64,000 bases of DNA. Source: Neopestalotiopsis rosae. Taxonomy: Eukaryota > Ascomycota > Sordariomycetes > Amphisphaeriales > Sporocadaceae. Both the position numbers and the translations under genes were made by a program. Position 1 is the first letter of the stretch. Each line of letters opens with the position of its first letter. Of this stretch, positions 33,168-45,543 are shown piece after piece. The stretch covers positions 2,108,001-2,172,000 of the forward strand of contig JALGAS010000007.1 of assembly GCA_023078685.1 (NCBI GenBank), in the 5' to 3' direction. The notes under the pieces are model-generated. The model was not told where the DNA came from, did not search any database, and saw nothing but the letters and a program-made list of their open reading frames with translations.

Positions 33168-35294
33168 TCATAGCGTACCGCTAGTGACTCCTCTCTTTGT
33201 CTTGTTGGGATTTCCCGCGGAAACCACAAAGTTTGGAACATCCTATGCCTCATGTTAGTACAGCGGATTGATATTGGCTTAGGCAATCCACATACCTGGG
33301 AAACGACGGAACCGGCTGCAACGGTGGACCCCTTTCCAATCCGCCTGCCGGGAAGAATGATGGCGCCCCCACCGATCCAGGCATCATCCTCAATGATTAT
33401 AGGCTTGCCATATTGCAGGCTCTTGCTGCCCTCCCGCTGGCCAGGGTCGGTGCTTAGCGTAGCCGTGAATAGGCTGACATTGGGTCCAATATACACGTTC
33501 TTGCCAATCGTGACAGAGCGCGCATCCAGCACTGTACAGTTGCGCCCAATGAAAACATTGTCACCGATGCTGATATTGTATCCGTAATCACACGTGAAAG
33601 GAGCCTCCACGACACACTCGGCTCCAACGCGACCTTGATTCGTCACGGGAGATGTCTGTGCCGGGGAAAGGTGGACAGGGTCCTTGGGCATCAATATTTC
33701 GCGGAATAGCCGCGCCCGCTCGGTTGCCGAGACCCCATTGTTCGGGTTGGTAGAATTGTTGAATCTCCAGCAAGCGGCGCTGCATCTCTCTCTTTCTAAC
33801 ACAAGTTCTTTGTCAAAGGGCTTGTATGACTCGCCACGCAGCATGAGCTCTTTTTGTGTCGGTGGTCGGTTCGCGGCGACGAAATGATTATGTGATAAAG
33901 CCAACTGAGCCGTCGCCTGAGCACTGCTCGTCGCTGGCAGTGGTTGTCTCGCAGGGCTACTGGTGCGGGCGGGGTGTAGTATGTTGATTTGCGGTAACGT
34001 GTTGCTCGTCAAAGGGGTCTCGGGTTCCGTTCGACTCGTATCGTGCAATGGGGGTATCCTCTGATATTCCTTCTGCATGCCTCGGCTTTCTCCAAAAGCC
34101 GTCGCGGAACTGATCGCGCTGATTGGAGTCGGAAAAGCGTTGGCTGCCGGTGCCGTGTAGCTTGACACGGCGGAGAGCTTGTTGTCCGGACTAAAAACGG
34201 ATGCTGTGGGAATCGTAGACGCCGTCTGCTCGTCTTCCGAGTGCAGCACTCGGCCCTGCGGCGGGTCGATGCGCAACGAAGGACCTCGGAATTGGGGCGG
34301 CGCATCACGTTTGGCTGGAGGTTGTAATTGGTTGACATAGGTTGACTGTGCCTGCGGCATGCCATAAGCGCCTGGAGGAACGTAGCTCGGGTCTTTGGAT
34401 TCCAGTGGCACAGCCGCGGACTTGGTTTCCATCTTTTGGTAACCGCGCTGATTTGGGTACCCCTGACAGATGAAGCCACCTCGGATACAGTTGTTGCCTA
34501 TAAATGTTTAGCAAATCAATGGTATAATCTCGGGATATACGAGACCCACACTCGGGCTTGAGTTCGTCACACTTCTTCTTCCTCTTGCGGCAGGTCAAGC
34601 AGCCTGTCTTGGTCCTGTTACTGAAATTACGCTTTCTCTTCTTTGGGTCAGACTGAACGGCACCGGCTCTGCGATGATCGCCGTCAAATGGGCCACCATA
34701 GTAAGCTGAATCGTCGCCATCATCAGGACTGGTAGGCGAGTACTCTTGGGGGTCGAGCATTCCAGGATCGGCCATTCCAGGGCCCCTGTATCCATCCCCA
34801 GGTTGCTCATCGGCTGGCGTTGAGATCGACGCACCCTGGGAGTGCGATTCATATGTGCTTCGCCCGTCCCTTTGGGACTGTGACTGAGAATACCATGACG
34901 ATGACTCATCTCTGCTGTCTTTACCATACACCCGGTGATCTCGGTCTCGTAGATGCGTTCCGAAAGCCTCACGAGAATCGGGATGATGGCTACTAGGGTT
35001 TCGCTCCTCCGGTGAACCTGGTCCTTCTCTTCGTGGCTCCGTTGACATTGATCGCTTGCGTTTGTGATTCCCTTCGTACATGGCATAATCATTTGCTTGG
35101 TAAGCAGTCCTCTCCGTATTGGACGCTGTCCAATGCTGTCGCGTGTTGGACGGGGCCTCGGCTGATGTCCTCCGCTCATGGCTCGTTGCAGTGCCACCAC
35201 GCTCCTCTGATTCCGCAAGTCGGGAGACGGGGCTGCCGCTCTGCTTATCTATCGTCTGGGAATCGTTCCCATTTAGCGCAGTGAAGGTGGACAT
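33168..35294 (-). CDS. Zn2Cys6 regulator fused to sugar O-acetyltransferase domain
   Basis: Three exons (34550-35294, 33296-34497, 33168-33242) encode 673 aa; introns 52 and 53 nt. Order: a 230-residue disordered Ser/Asp/Arg-rich part; a GAL4-type Zn2Cys6 cluster with Cys 232, 235, 242, 249, 252 and 259 (the fourth Cys codon is split by intron 1, which supports that junction); a 200-residue disordered linker; a Mac (maltose acetyltransferase N-terminal) helical module at about 462-520 (ELMLRGESYKPFD); and a left-handed beta-helix with hexapeptide repeats (VFIGRN, VYIGPN, WIGGGA) to the end (VPNFVVSAGNP). The enzyme family's catalytic His, in the block TAT-H-P, is Leu596 here (TATLSTDP), so acetyl transfer is doubtful and a trimerising or ligand-sensing role is more likely. 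Nuclear DNA binding is inferred from the zinc cluster. The architecture also occurs in other filamentous fungi to my knowledge. Confidence 0.9.
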
Positions 35295-38200
35295 TTTGAC
35301 AATCGCGCCCGACACGTGGTATCAAATGTCAACAATGGACACTGGAACGACGCTGGCTTTCAGAACAGGATTGAGCAAAAACAAAATTGTCTCGCAGTTC
35401 GCCTCGAAATAGTGGAAAGATATGCCTAGGAGCAAATCCGTGCCAGCCGGTCCTATCCTCCTTTCCGGTTCGGCGGCTGACGCACAAGCGAACCTCGGAC
35501 AGGTACCGCAAGTCTATCAACTCTGGCAAAGTCGCTACTCGGCGCCTGCACCTCAATTCTGACAATGAGTATCTCGAATAGTTCAGGCAATCAACTGCCA
35601 GTTGTACTTCCTCACGGGATTAATGGCTGCCTTTCCTAAAAGCTCAGGGGCTTGGAACGGCGAATTATCTAATTTGGAAAGGGCGATGAGCGGAACGGCG
35701 GGTTTGCTGCATTTCCCAATTAAGACGGAGCGAAATTGCGTGATGATGCACTGTTGTGAAGCAGACGAGATGCTTGGGTTCTGCTGTATGGCTTATCTGA
35801 GAGAGGTGCCGATGAAGCCGTGGGTGTGACTTTTTGCGAGAACCTTGGAAGTAGCTCAATCAGCCCAAAGTGGGAAATTCGCGAGATCCAGCCCGCGATA
35901 TCCCTTGCCTCTGCCTTCCCACTCGGTGGGCTCACTTGCGCACTGCCCTTTTCTCTCAATTGCCCAAAAAGAATCCTCTCCTTGCTGAATTGGGTTTGTC
36001 GTCGCTGTGGCTCAACTGAGGAAACGGCGTCTCACACGGAGTCTCTGTTTTGCGACAGACCCGGCGCTTGGGAAACTAACGCGCGATTATCTTTGCGCCA
36101 GCCGAGTGTAATAATGAGCGTCTCCGGGTTTGGTGCTCTATTCCCAGAGATGTGTAATTGCGTGGGGCCGGAATGAGTGCCACGTCCGAAAATAGAGTCC
36201 TGTTGTCGCCGAGATATTATGTTTTGCTTATTTAGCGGTTGCACTGTATTTTGTCTGTATTCGTTTTCTTTATCCCTAGTCGTTGCTGGCCTTTTTTTTG
36301 GATTGAGAAAAGGAGTGTGGAAGAGCAAAAAGCTGCTGGTGTACGGTGAGACCGGAAGTTCAGGTCAGAGTGGTTGATTAGTTGATGTAAGGGTAAGCAC
36401 AAGGCGTTAGTCAAGTCGGTCGGCAAGTGCAAGTACAAGCAGCAGCAGTAAAATGTATCAGCATTCAACCTCAACCACAGGACAACAGATGAGATCCAGA
36501 CCCCTCGAGCGGCAAACAGATCAAGGTACAGTTGTGGTAGTAATGTACGCAGCAGCCTCCAGGACGGCTAGACAGGCCAAGCGAGTCAAAGCAATAAATT
36601 GCGATTGATGTTTCCAAGAAGAAGAAGAAAAAACCAATTGGGAGCCTTGACGGCTTGCTTGGGTGCCTCCGCGGATGCCCAGATACTTTTGTACGTACCC
36701 TTGAGATAGATCATCCGCTAAAACAATCCCTGGATCTGCTTGGCTCTGTCTGGTCCCCAGTTTGTAGTATCGGCGGCATGGCGCTTCGCTCGTACAAGTT
36801 GTACTTTTTTCAGATGTACCTTTTTTCCTTTCTCGTCCTCCTCCAGTTTCCAGTCTGGTCCCTCCACTATGATGGATGGTCTCCTCCTCCCCTCTGTTTC
36901 CCACGCGACGGCCTGTGACAAGGATTAGATGATAGCGGTCCGTGGCGAGCAGGGGTCATTACATTGATTAACGAGCGTCTGCCATCCATTCGTTCCGGCA
37001 CAGTTCAGTTGGCCAGCGGCACTGCATTTTTAAGGTTCCCTTTCTGATTTTATTTTATTTCATTTCCATTATTCCATTTCTTTCCCACTTCGCGCTTGTC
37101 ACAAAATACACACTAACCATCATTAGACATAGCACACTTTCAAAGAATGGTAGTAGGCTATCACATATCTTTCTTACAATGTTTCGACCAATTGGCCCTT
37201 GTATCAGGTCCTTTATAGACCGATGGTTCCTACTATGCAAAGTCAAGCAAGTGTCATGGGTGCCGCCCCCTAGCCGCGGCTGTTCCGCACTATACACAAC
37301 ATATACCCAAGTACATTTAGTGGATGCTAGACGATTGCAGCGCTTCTTGCGCTACCAAACGTATTCATCTAACCCTGTACATTTCTATGCGACAAGCGAA
37401 ATGGCTTCACCAACCCGTCAGCACAAATCCGGCGTCGTCGCCCTGAGATATGTATAGTGACATGCTGGGCATTATTGTTGGAACAACTGGCGATCTCGGG
37501 GCAGATGCGGGCCAGATCTAATATCAGGCATGAGACGGGCAAGGCATGTATGTTGGTGAGCAAGCAAGCAAGCCAGCAGCAAATAAATCATACCTACATA
37601 ATAGTGCCTACTGCAGCCTGCCACTCTTATTGTCTACTGCGACCCTGTTCCGGTGGGATGAAATGAGGTAATGTTCATATGAAGATCACTACCAATTGGC
37701 GTGATGCAAGATATTCAACATTGGTGAGGCTCCCAGCCCCGCCCATTGGATGAGCAAACTCGTGCGCCCGCGTCTAAGTGCCGAGATGACAGTCACTTGA
37801 TGACCCTCTGTTTGCAGCCTTTTCCTACTACGCAGTACATACTGCTGGCGCTCCTACTGACCAAGCTGCTTAGATGCTGTCCATCACCGCCGCTGTCCGC
37901 TCTCGGTCGTGATGACAGTCCGTCTGAACTAATGTAGCCACTAGATTTCTGCAATGCGACAGTGCCTGGGTGACCGGACATATAGTCGCAGTGTGATGAA
38001 TATAATCTTGACATATCATACGCTCGAGGAAGAAGGCCATTGATGGTCTGTCTGTTCACCGTCGTGACCGCTGGTTCCTCTCCCTATCGGAGTGAGTCGC
38101 ACAGGGTGGTATCCTTGTTCAAGCAACAGCCTGGCGGCATGTGACTGGCGAGGCACTCATCGATTCGACGTAAGAAAGGTCCGCGAGACCCCTGGACCAT

Positions 38201-40567
38201 TTTGACGCGGCGCTTCGGCGCAGCAGTCGCCAAACCGCTTTCAACCAAGCACTACCGACATCCGAACAATCAGGATTCGCTCTTGACAAGGGGAGAGCAT
38301 GAACACTGCATACCCACTATCCCCTCGACCAAATACGCGCAAGGATATACTATTCCAGCATCTGGGCACCTACTATGCTCCACGATGGCTGTGTCAGTTG
38401 GTAGGCAATTAGCCAACTAAGTCGTAGGAGCAGCAGCAGTAGTATTCCGTCCTTGGTTGGGGGCCACTGCCAACTAGATGCTTGGGTCAGCAGTGTGCAG
38501 GTTGATGCCAAGAACTTGAAAACGCAAGATGGCAAAATGGTTAGTCTTGCACTCCGGCGACCAATCAACGAAAGAGGCAGGGGTCTGATGCAGTGCAATT
38601 TGACGCGAATGTGTGATGTTGAAATGGCCGCCAGGGCGTCGAGGCACATGGGTCGCCCGCGTCTAATGGAGCATTGGAGCAACTTGTCGAATGCGTTCTA
38701 GCGCGCCTCCACGCTGAGAGTCGCAAGAAGACAGTCGTTTTCTCTCGTATTGCCGCAGCCCCCGGACGGCCTCAAGACTTACGGCTGTGCGCTCAAACTC
38801 AGTCAGTCAGGACTCAGCGCTCGTGGAGCACAGCGCGGCCGCTGCGGGAGCTTGCACCAGCGGGGCAGCTTCGCTTGAAGAGGCGGCCTCATCATCGGCG
38901 GCGACGCGGCAAAGCCCTTCCTGCCAGAAAGGATGCAAAGATGGGATGGTACCTAGGCAACGGTACTGGAATACTCCGCGGTTGCGCACCGCCGGGTGAG
39001 TGCAGCTCAGCCAGTCAGTCACGACCACGATGGCTGCAAGAGACCTTGGGCAGCCGAGAAAAGTTTGAAGAGACTGAAAGAAACCCTTTGGGAAGCAGAC
39101 AAGAGAGATGCCATTCGGCTACTTGTTGCATTTTCTTCTTTACTTCGGTCTGCATACTCTATACACAGTAGATTCTCGAGTTCGCAAGCCGCCAGCTAAC
39201 ATCAGTTCTGGCCCGGTTGCCGCGCAGGGTGACAGAAGAGTCGGTGGTGTGCGCGCTCTGGCCCAGGACCCAAGACGGGCACTAGGGGCCCTTCCCAAGT
39301 ATTGCCCAAAAGAGTATACGACCCCGGGCGTCAGCGGTTGTAGTCTCTTGCTTCGAGCGCATTGCATGTTAGAAGATGTTGAAGTCGGCATCTGAGATTG
39401 TGCAACAATACAAAGGCCTTTTCCCGAGTCTGGACAATGCACGGTAGACGATGATTGCTTTTACCCAAGTATGCGAGCCTGATATCATGTCATCTGATCC
39501 GTTCAACGGAGGGTGCAACTTTGGACAGCATAACCTAGCCACAGAGCCCTGTCGAGGAGTTTGGAGCGTACGAATGGATCATCGACCTTATTGCAACCAG
39601 ATGCTTGCCCGTATTCATAAATCCCAAAGCGAGTATTCGCGATCGCAACGTGCGAGGAATGAGATACTCAATGACGAAGGAGAAAAACAAATAGGGTGTG
39701 ACCTGTCCGATTAATGCTCCGTCATCAACGGGCGCACTCTTGGTCTCACCATTTCGGGAGCGCGTGTAATCAAGCCTTATTAGCTTGGTGGAGCCGTACC
39801 ATGTAGGCAAACACTGAACCGCCTGGACGGTTTCATCCCGCAGACGTCAACTATCGAAACTGGACCACTCTACCATAGTACTTGGTGAGTCGTCCTGGTG
39901 CTGTGCCTACGACATTGTGTTCTGCTACCCATGAGTGTTCTCACAACTGTTGTCATGTCAATTTATTCGCATTCTTTACCTCTAGGCTCGTTTTCCCAAC
40001 GCCTCGACATGGGCTTCCTCCGGGCGGCAATTGGGGGCTACCGATCGCGGAATGCTGCGTACCAGGTGCATGTAGGTCTGGGTAGGTATGTATGCAGGTA
40101 TGGTAGGTAGCGCTTGTCGCAAGTCTTTCCGCTCGCACGGTTACCTCCCTGCCCCATACCTTACCGCCATAGACCTAATCGCTAAGCGGGCCGCTGCCGC
40201 TGATTGGGCTCTATTCAAGCAAGTAGCCAACCTATAGTGAGCATCAGCTGCGATCTTCGGAAAGCGTCTAGGCGTCCTAGGGCGTGAAGCCGTCTTCAAT
40301 AGAACGGAATCTGCGCTTGTTCGGTGAATTGCCTCTTGACTCGAATATACGATTATCTTATATTGATCCGAGGTACGAAGCTACGTACACATGTTGACAT
40401 GGTGAAGGAGGCAATGTATTGGCGGCGACGACATCCCAACAGCACAAGCCAGACAGCAGACAGCTCCAAGACTAATCGTACACGCTGCAGGATTTGATGT
40501 GCGGATGCACATTACCGACGCGGGTTGGTGCGCCCACCTCGGAAGGGTCAGTCAGCTTCTAACATTG
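35295..40567. other. Gene-poor region, left part
   Basis: Together with the part after 41092 this makes a 9.1-kb stretch between two genes. ORFs of up to 165 aa (for example 38674-39171) are Arg/Ser-rich translations without domain features. TAGGTA-type words cluster at 40071-40110. No transposase, reverse transcriptase or terminal repeats were recognised. Confidence 0.5.
40071..40110. repeat. Cluster of GTAGGT / GGTATG words
   Basis: Within 40 bp the words tgtaggt, ggtaggtatg, caggtatgg and taggtag occur next to each other. The same TAGGTA/TACCTA words recur in the other gene-free stretches of the window. Confidence 0.5.
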
Positions 40568-41092
40568 TCAGCGGAGGCAGGCGAAGGTGACCCTGGGGTT
40601 CGAATTGCAACCCTCTGAAGTTATAAATCTGCGCACATAATACAGGGATTGGACTGAGGAATGCAGCAGAGTCGCAGCGAGTAGCTGGATCGGGGACGGT
40701 CCAGCTCGGCAGTCTGTCGATTTTACCTTCTCGCTTGGATCGACTAGGTATAGTTTGCTTGCGCTTTGAGATGTCACGAGCAAGACGGGCGGATAAGTGA
40801 CATCGCTGAAAACCGAATTGTAGAGCAGCAGTCCAGCACAAGGCTGTGGTTCACGATGCCTATTGCTTCTTTCCTCCTGTGGGACCGAGCCGCGTGCCTC
40901 GTTCGGAAAGGTGCTTACCGCATGCGCAACCCAGTTACGAATACGTAGATTGTCCCTTGGGCCGTGTGGTGACATGCAGTCCGGTTTGTCTAGTCTCCAT
41001 TGAGAATTTGCATGTTTCGGTTGGGTGATGAACAGTAGGTACAACAAGAGTGGTGCGAGATAATTCTGTAGCATAATTGCTGCTTGCATCAT
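40568..41092 (-). CDS. Weak candidate: secreted hypothetical protein
   Basis: A single-exon frame for 174 aa. It begins MMQAAIMLQNYLAPLLLYLL followed by FITQPKHANS, which reads as a signal peptide with a plausible cleavage after ANS, and the mature part has five cysteines (for example PDCMSP, DCRAGP, SEGCNS). I recognise no family. An ORF this long can arise by chance in 64 kb read in six frames, codon preference is not clearly like the neighbours, and no intron or promoter supports it. It is the only candidate in the 9-kb gene-poor region. Confidence 0.3.
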   Translation of the reverse strand: MMQAAIMLQNYLAPLLLYLLFITQPKHANSQWRLDKPDCMSPHGPRDNLRIRNWVAHAVSTFPNEARGSVPQEERSNRHREPQPCAGLLLYNSVFSDVTYPPVLLVTSQSASKLYLVDPSEKVKSTDCRAGPSPIQLLAATLLHSSVQSLYYVRRFITSEGCNSNPRVTFACLR

Positions 41093-44000
41093 GGCGAGCC
41101 GTGAGAGGAGGACGAAGAAGCAACGATCAAGCCAACCGAGCAATGTCAAAACGGAAGGAGCTCCGAAAGCCCGCCGCAGTCACTGAATGGAGGGAAGTGC
41201 GTCTGGTGCTGTGCCCTGTCCCAAAGTACCAAAATGTGCAACAACGGCAGAACTGGACTCAGCAACTTCTTCGACAGGCAGTCATCATCTTTCATCCCAT
41301 CTTACATTGCAGCACATTAATTAGGTAGTGTTCTAACCATCGTTCACCACTCCCAGAATCGCGCCAAAACGAGGAACAGGGATGATCGGGTAGCCTCTAT
41401 GAACGCTGCTAATAACGGCGCAACTCAAGAGGCCGAAAAGTGTCTCTATGGGGATTGCGCAAGCCCAATGACACGCTGTGCCGTGTCCATGCAGCCAACT
41501 GAACCCAGCGAGGAACCAACACAAAACTGCCATAATACAGTACCCAGATTTGACCCAGATGCACGTCTGCGGAGGCGCAGACCTACCAGAGATTAGATCT
41601 CTTTCTGAACTTGTTCGCCTTTTACCTCTACATGTCATTTAATCGATGGTGCAACCGAGCCTTCTACACTTTGGGGGGAAAACCATGGAAACCAACGCCC
41701 TCAATCTCTTAGAAACCCGCCCAACCTAGATACATGTTGTCCCGGCCGGGAGTGAATGCTGTGCCGCAATTCCTGAGTATCTAATTCGATCCTTTACGAG
41801 GGTATGTCCCAACAGCTCGGGACCGATTAAGCTCAATTTCACCTTGTGTACCCAGTGACCCGGGCTGTTGGTGACTAAGGTCAAGCAAGGAGGTTTGCCG
41901 GGAGGAAAGCCTGTTCGTCTTCCAAGCACCTGGCTCACCTGGGTATGCTACCCGACTGCTAGCAACATGGTTTGCCTGTATGAAGTTACGTCAATGGATG
42001 ATATCTCATTTCAATGGAAAGGTTAGCAACGTTGGTATCGAGGAACCGTGTTTGATCATGGAATGCACAAACGAGTACATTTGCTGCTCCACTATAGACA
42101 GTGAGTGAAGATGCGCAACAGCACAGAGACGTTTTCAAGCTACGCGAACGACTTTCAAGAGCAGCAATGCGGCAGCTCGAAGCTGATTGTAGATGTTTCA
42201 ATTGTGTGGAGTTGTCGTTGTCATTGTGTGTGTTTGCGCAAGGTGATCTGCAACCTGACAACGACCCTTGCAAGGACTTGGCTACGGTATGACCATACCA
42301 GAATAATTTTGAAAAGAGCCGCATGGCATGATTTAAGATAACAGCGCTAATCTACCTTTATAAGATTCATCCAGAAACCATATATCCAATGGATAAAGAG
42401 ATTCTATTTCAAGAACACGCTGGCCAAATCTCCATTCTGTAACGCTTCCTGGTCGCAGTTCTCGCTGGAACCAATGAGATGCTCGCTTCACCCAGGTAAC
42501 CGCCCACTTATAGTCATAAGCGCGTGCCAATCAACAGCAGAGAACCACACATCTCATACGATTCTAGAAAGGTTCCGCCTCGAAACGAATACTCGCGTAC
42601 CCCGGTGGTTCTTTTGGTGATATCGCAATGCATTCTGGGCGTTTAAAATAGCTCTGCCACGATTCTGGCGGCTCTGTTCTGGAAGAATCCAAGTGATTGA
42701 CGATGGGCGCTAAGGTTGCACATGGTCATGAGATCACGTTTACTCTCCAAGCTGGTCGAGCGTTGGAATAAGCATAAGCGGCTAAGTAAGCTTTGTGAGA
42801 GCTTCTGGTAGCGCCCTCCTTCCCTCCTCCAAGATATCATTGGTGCTGGTCACCGACCATGAGCTCGGTACACACCTCAGGCATATATCCCTTGTCGAGA
42901 CTCCCCAGAACGCGACCTTCAGCCTTTCATTCCCACCTGGTAGACGATCCACGATGCAGTACCGGCGTCAACACCCTTGAACGGTAGATATGACATGCAG
43001 GCAGGCCTTGTCGTTGTCACCTCATGCTCATTGGTGTACCTGAAGGTCTTGCAGAGAAAGCGCTGCCCGAAGTCGAAAAACGACGAACAAAAGCCGTTGA
43101 CGAGTCATCTACGGGGCTCTTACGCGCGTTCATTGTTGGCAGACCATGTCAGATATCATCGTTCTTTGCATATTGTCCAAGGGTCTGCGATCGTCTGTGG
43201 GGTGGATGATGAAGACTTGAATCATTTATTTTAGGATCAGTGCTAATTTTAGGCAGAGCCGCAATATGCAGCTGCCAGGGTCCTGTTGTTTATTGAAACG
43301 TCAATCTGTGAAACTTGACCATCTGAATCGGTTATCTCCATCGACTATAGCCTTATGGCCTGTGAAGCACTCTGTGGAAAGGGTCAAAGTAGTGCCCAAC
43401 TCAATGAGTTGTCCAACCACAGAGCTACTTGGTCTGACATGATGAGGGCCTTGGAGGCTGCTTTGTCAGCGAATTCGATCCAAAGAATACTATGATACAT
43501 ATCACTACATCACGAGGTACTCGCTTCACGAGAATATCACAGATTTCTTTATTCTGCACACTGACTTCAATCCGCACTTGTAGGACTATGGATGACTAGC
43601 CATCGATTACAAACCATTGCAACTACTCTGTAGATCCAAAAGCCTCAAAGACTGATGGGCTTAAATTATTACATTTGACTTAATCACCGTGACCAACAAT
43701 TTTACGGCAAGGACATCGGGATATATCAGTGTGGGGTTCTCAGAATATGCATACAATCAAGATTATGGGATTTACCTGGAAGCATTCACTTAACTAAACC
43801 TCTTAGCTAGCAGTTCGAGTCATTTTGAAATCATATGTGAAAGTCAAGAATTCAGGTCTCTACTGAATAAAACTAACCATAATGTAGTTTGTGTAATTTA
43901 TAGTTCTGTTAAAGAACTGTTACTTGCTAGTTTTTCAAGACAGAATTAGTGCTGCTAGGTCAATAAAGCATAGCGCTTGTAAGCAATAATCTCACACTCA

Positions 44001-44439
44001 CATCTTCTTATTAGTCGGAGTTAAGGTATTTCCTTATGTTTTGGAGCCATTCTAGGTTCCGCCAATGCTGGCCGCCTGAAAATACAGCTCAGAAGATTCT
44101 GAGATGTGGGAAACCAACACTGCATCCCATAATGCAGTCCATTTCTAAGCAGATAAGCAAGCAAATTGGGTGTGGACTTGAAGACAAGATCGCTGGGTTC
44201 TTGACGCAGACTTCTTGTGCATATCGAGTTTCTAGGTTCTAGGACCGCTAGTCGCCACAAATGTTCACTTATTTCACGTTCCACTTCGGGATAAAGTCTC
44301 GGTGGTGAAGCAGTACAATGAAACAACATTTCGAGGTTCATGAAATTGATGAGCTGGACTTCGAAGCTCGAATCTACTGTTATATAAGTTTCTGGCCATG
44401 CTCTGATTATTCTGTTGAGTGATAACTAAACGGACTAGC
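41093..44439. other. Gene-poor region, right part
   Basis: No gene recognised. The part from about 43.2 to 44.0 kb is visibly AT-richer. ORFs are at most about 110 aa and lack motifs. Confidence 0.5.
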
Positions 44440-45543
44440 TCACGGTGTGAATACAACAGATTGACCCCAAGAGGTAGCCTTACCGGCCGCCTCGAAAGCC
44501 TTTTCCCAATCCTCCAAGTTGAACCTGCCAGTAACTTCATGGCCAGCTGACTTTCCGAGCTTAAGTACTCCCATCTCAACCATCTTCACAACCTCACGAA
44601 TTTCCTTGCGGCTGTACATCCATCGACCCTTTACCTCGATACTGTTCAGCATGATGAGCCAGTAGGGAAGTGAGATGTCGGTCGCTACACCACCCATGAG
44701 CACCATCCTCCCGCGTCTCCGAAGTGCTCTGATGGCAGCCCCAATGTGTGGCGGGTTCGGGGCCTGGAACGGAGTAAAGTCTATGTACGCATCTGCCGGC
44801 CCGAAAGCTGAGAAGGCTGCCGTGTCCTTGTCCAGGTTGCCGGTCAACACGACGGTCTCCACGCGCCCAACGTGCGACTTGATCTTGGCCAAGGCGTCCT
44901 TGTTCCGCCCAAAGGCAATCACTCTGGCGCCCCTGGCAGCAGCAACCTCAACTGCGGCACCTCCGAACCCGCCCGTGGCTGGGCCCACGATGACGGTCTC
45001 ACCCGCCTTGATGTCGAGGGCCGATACGCCTCCGTACGCAACTGCGAACCTGGCCAGGTAGTTGAGCTCGTCCAACTCATAACCCTGCCGCTTGACCAGA
45101 GCCTCCTCGTCTAGGGGCGTGGCATTCTCGAGGGGGACCACGGCATGCGTCGTCCAGCAGCCGTCGCGCCAGGCATCGTTGGCCAGCTTTTTCGACTTTT
45201 CAGTACCACCATCCATGAGGCCCATGAGTATCTCGACATTGGGGTCATCGCGGGATGTTACATGGCTGTCCACGAGAACCAATTGGCCCTCCTCTAGAGA
45301 TGTTGAGTCTGCACCGACCGAAACAATACGGCCTATGCAGCTGTGACCGTATATACCAGGGACTGGAAATTGAAAATGAGGCATGGGATGGGCCAATGCG
45401 AAGCCCGTCTGAGGTCCAATGACAGCGTTCAAAACTTGCACGACGGCGGTGCCCGCTCCTGCCCTTGGTACATCTCTACTCTCAATCTTGAGGTCAAGAG
45501 GCGAGGTGACAGAATTGACGATTAGGGCCTTGGATGAAGCCAT
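44440..45543 (-). CDS. MDR-superfamily alcohol dehydrogenase-like, non-zinc
   Basis: Intronless gene for 367 aa of the medium-chain dehydrogenase/reductase superfamily. The nucleotide-binding motif is VGPATGGFGGAAVEVA, followed by the basic residue after the second strand (AFGRN) that favours NADPH. In zinc alcohol dehydrogenases a Cys near residue 40 and a GHE motif bind the catalytic zinc; here the equivalent parts read NAVIGPQTG and YGHSCIG, and the four-Cys structural-zinc lobe is absent. It should therefore be a quinone oxidoreductase/enoyl reductase-like enzyme acting on carbonyl or enone substrates in the cytosol. Substrate unknown. A TATA box lies about 155 bp upstream. The gene is divergent from the Zn2Cys6 regulator at 47703, 2.2 kb away, which could control it but nothing shows this. 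Confidence 0.92.
   Translation of the reverse strand: MASSKALIVNSVTSPLDLKIESRDVPRAGAGTAVVQVLNAVIGPQTGFALAHPMPHFQFPVPGIYGHSCIGRIVSVGADSTSLEEGQLVLVDSHVTSRDDPNVEILMGLMDGGTEKSKKLANDAWRDGCWTTHAVVPLENATPLDEEALVKRQGYELDELNYLARFAVAYGGVSALDIKAGETVIVGPATGGFGGAAVEVAAARGARVIAFGRNKDALAKIKSHVGRVETVVLTGNLDKDTAAFSAFGPADAYIDFTPFQAPNPPHIGAAIRALRRRGRMVLMGGVATDISLPYWLIMLNSIEVKGRWMYSRKEIREVVKMVEMGVLKLGKSAGHEVTGRFNLEDWEKAFEAAGKATSWGQSVVFTP

Noticed and set aside
35840..35900. tRNA-like word gtagctcaatcagc
   Set aside because: No matching T-arm or acceptor stem at the right distance.
38674..39171. 165-aa Arg-rich frame in the gene-poor region
   Set aside because: No domain, signal peptide, codon preference or intron support; such lengths arise by chance in six frames.
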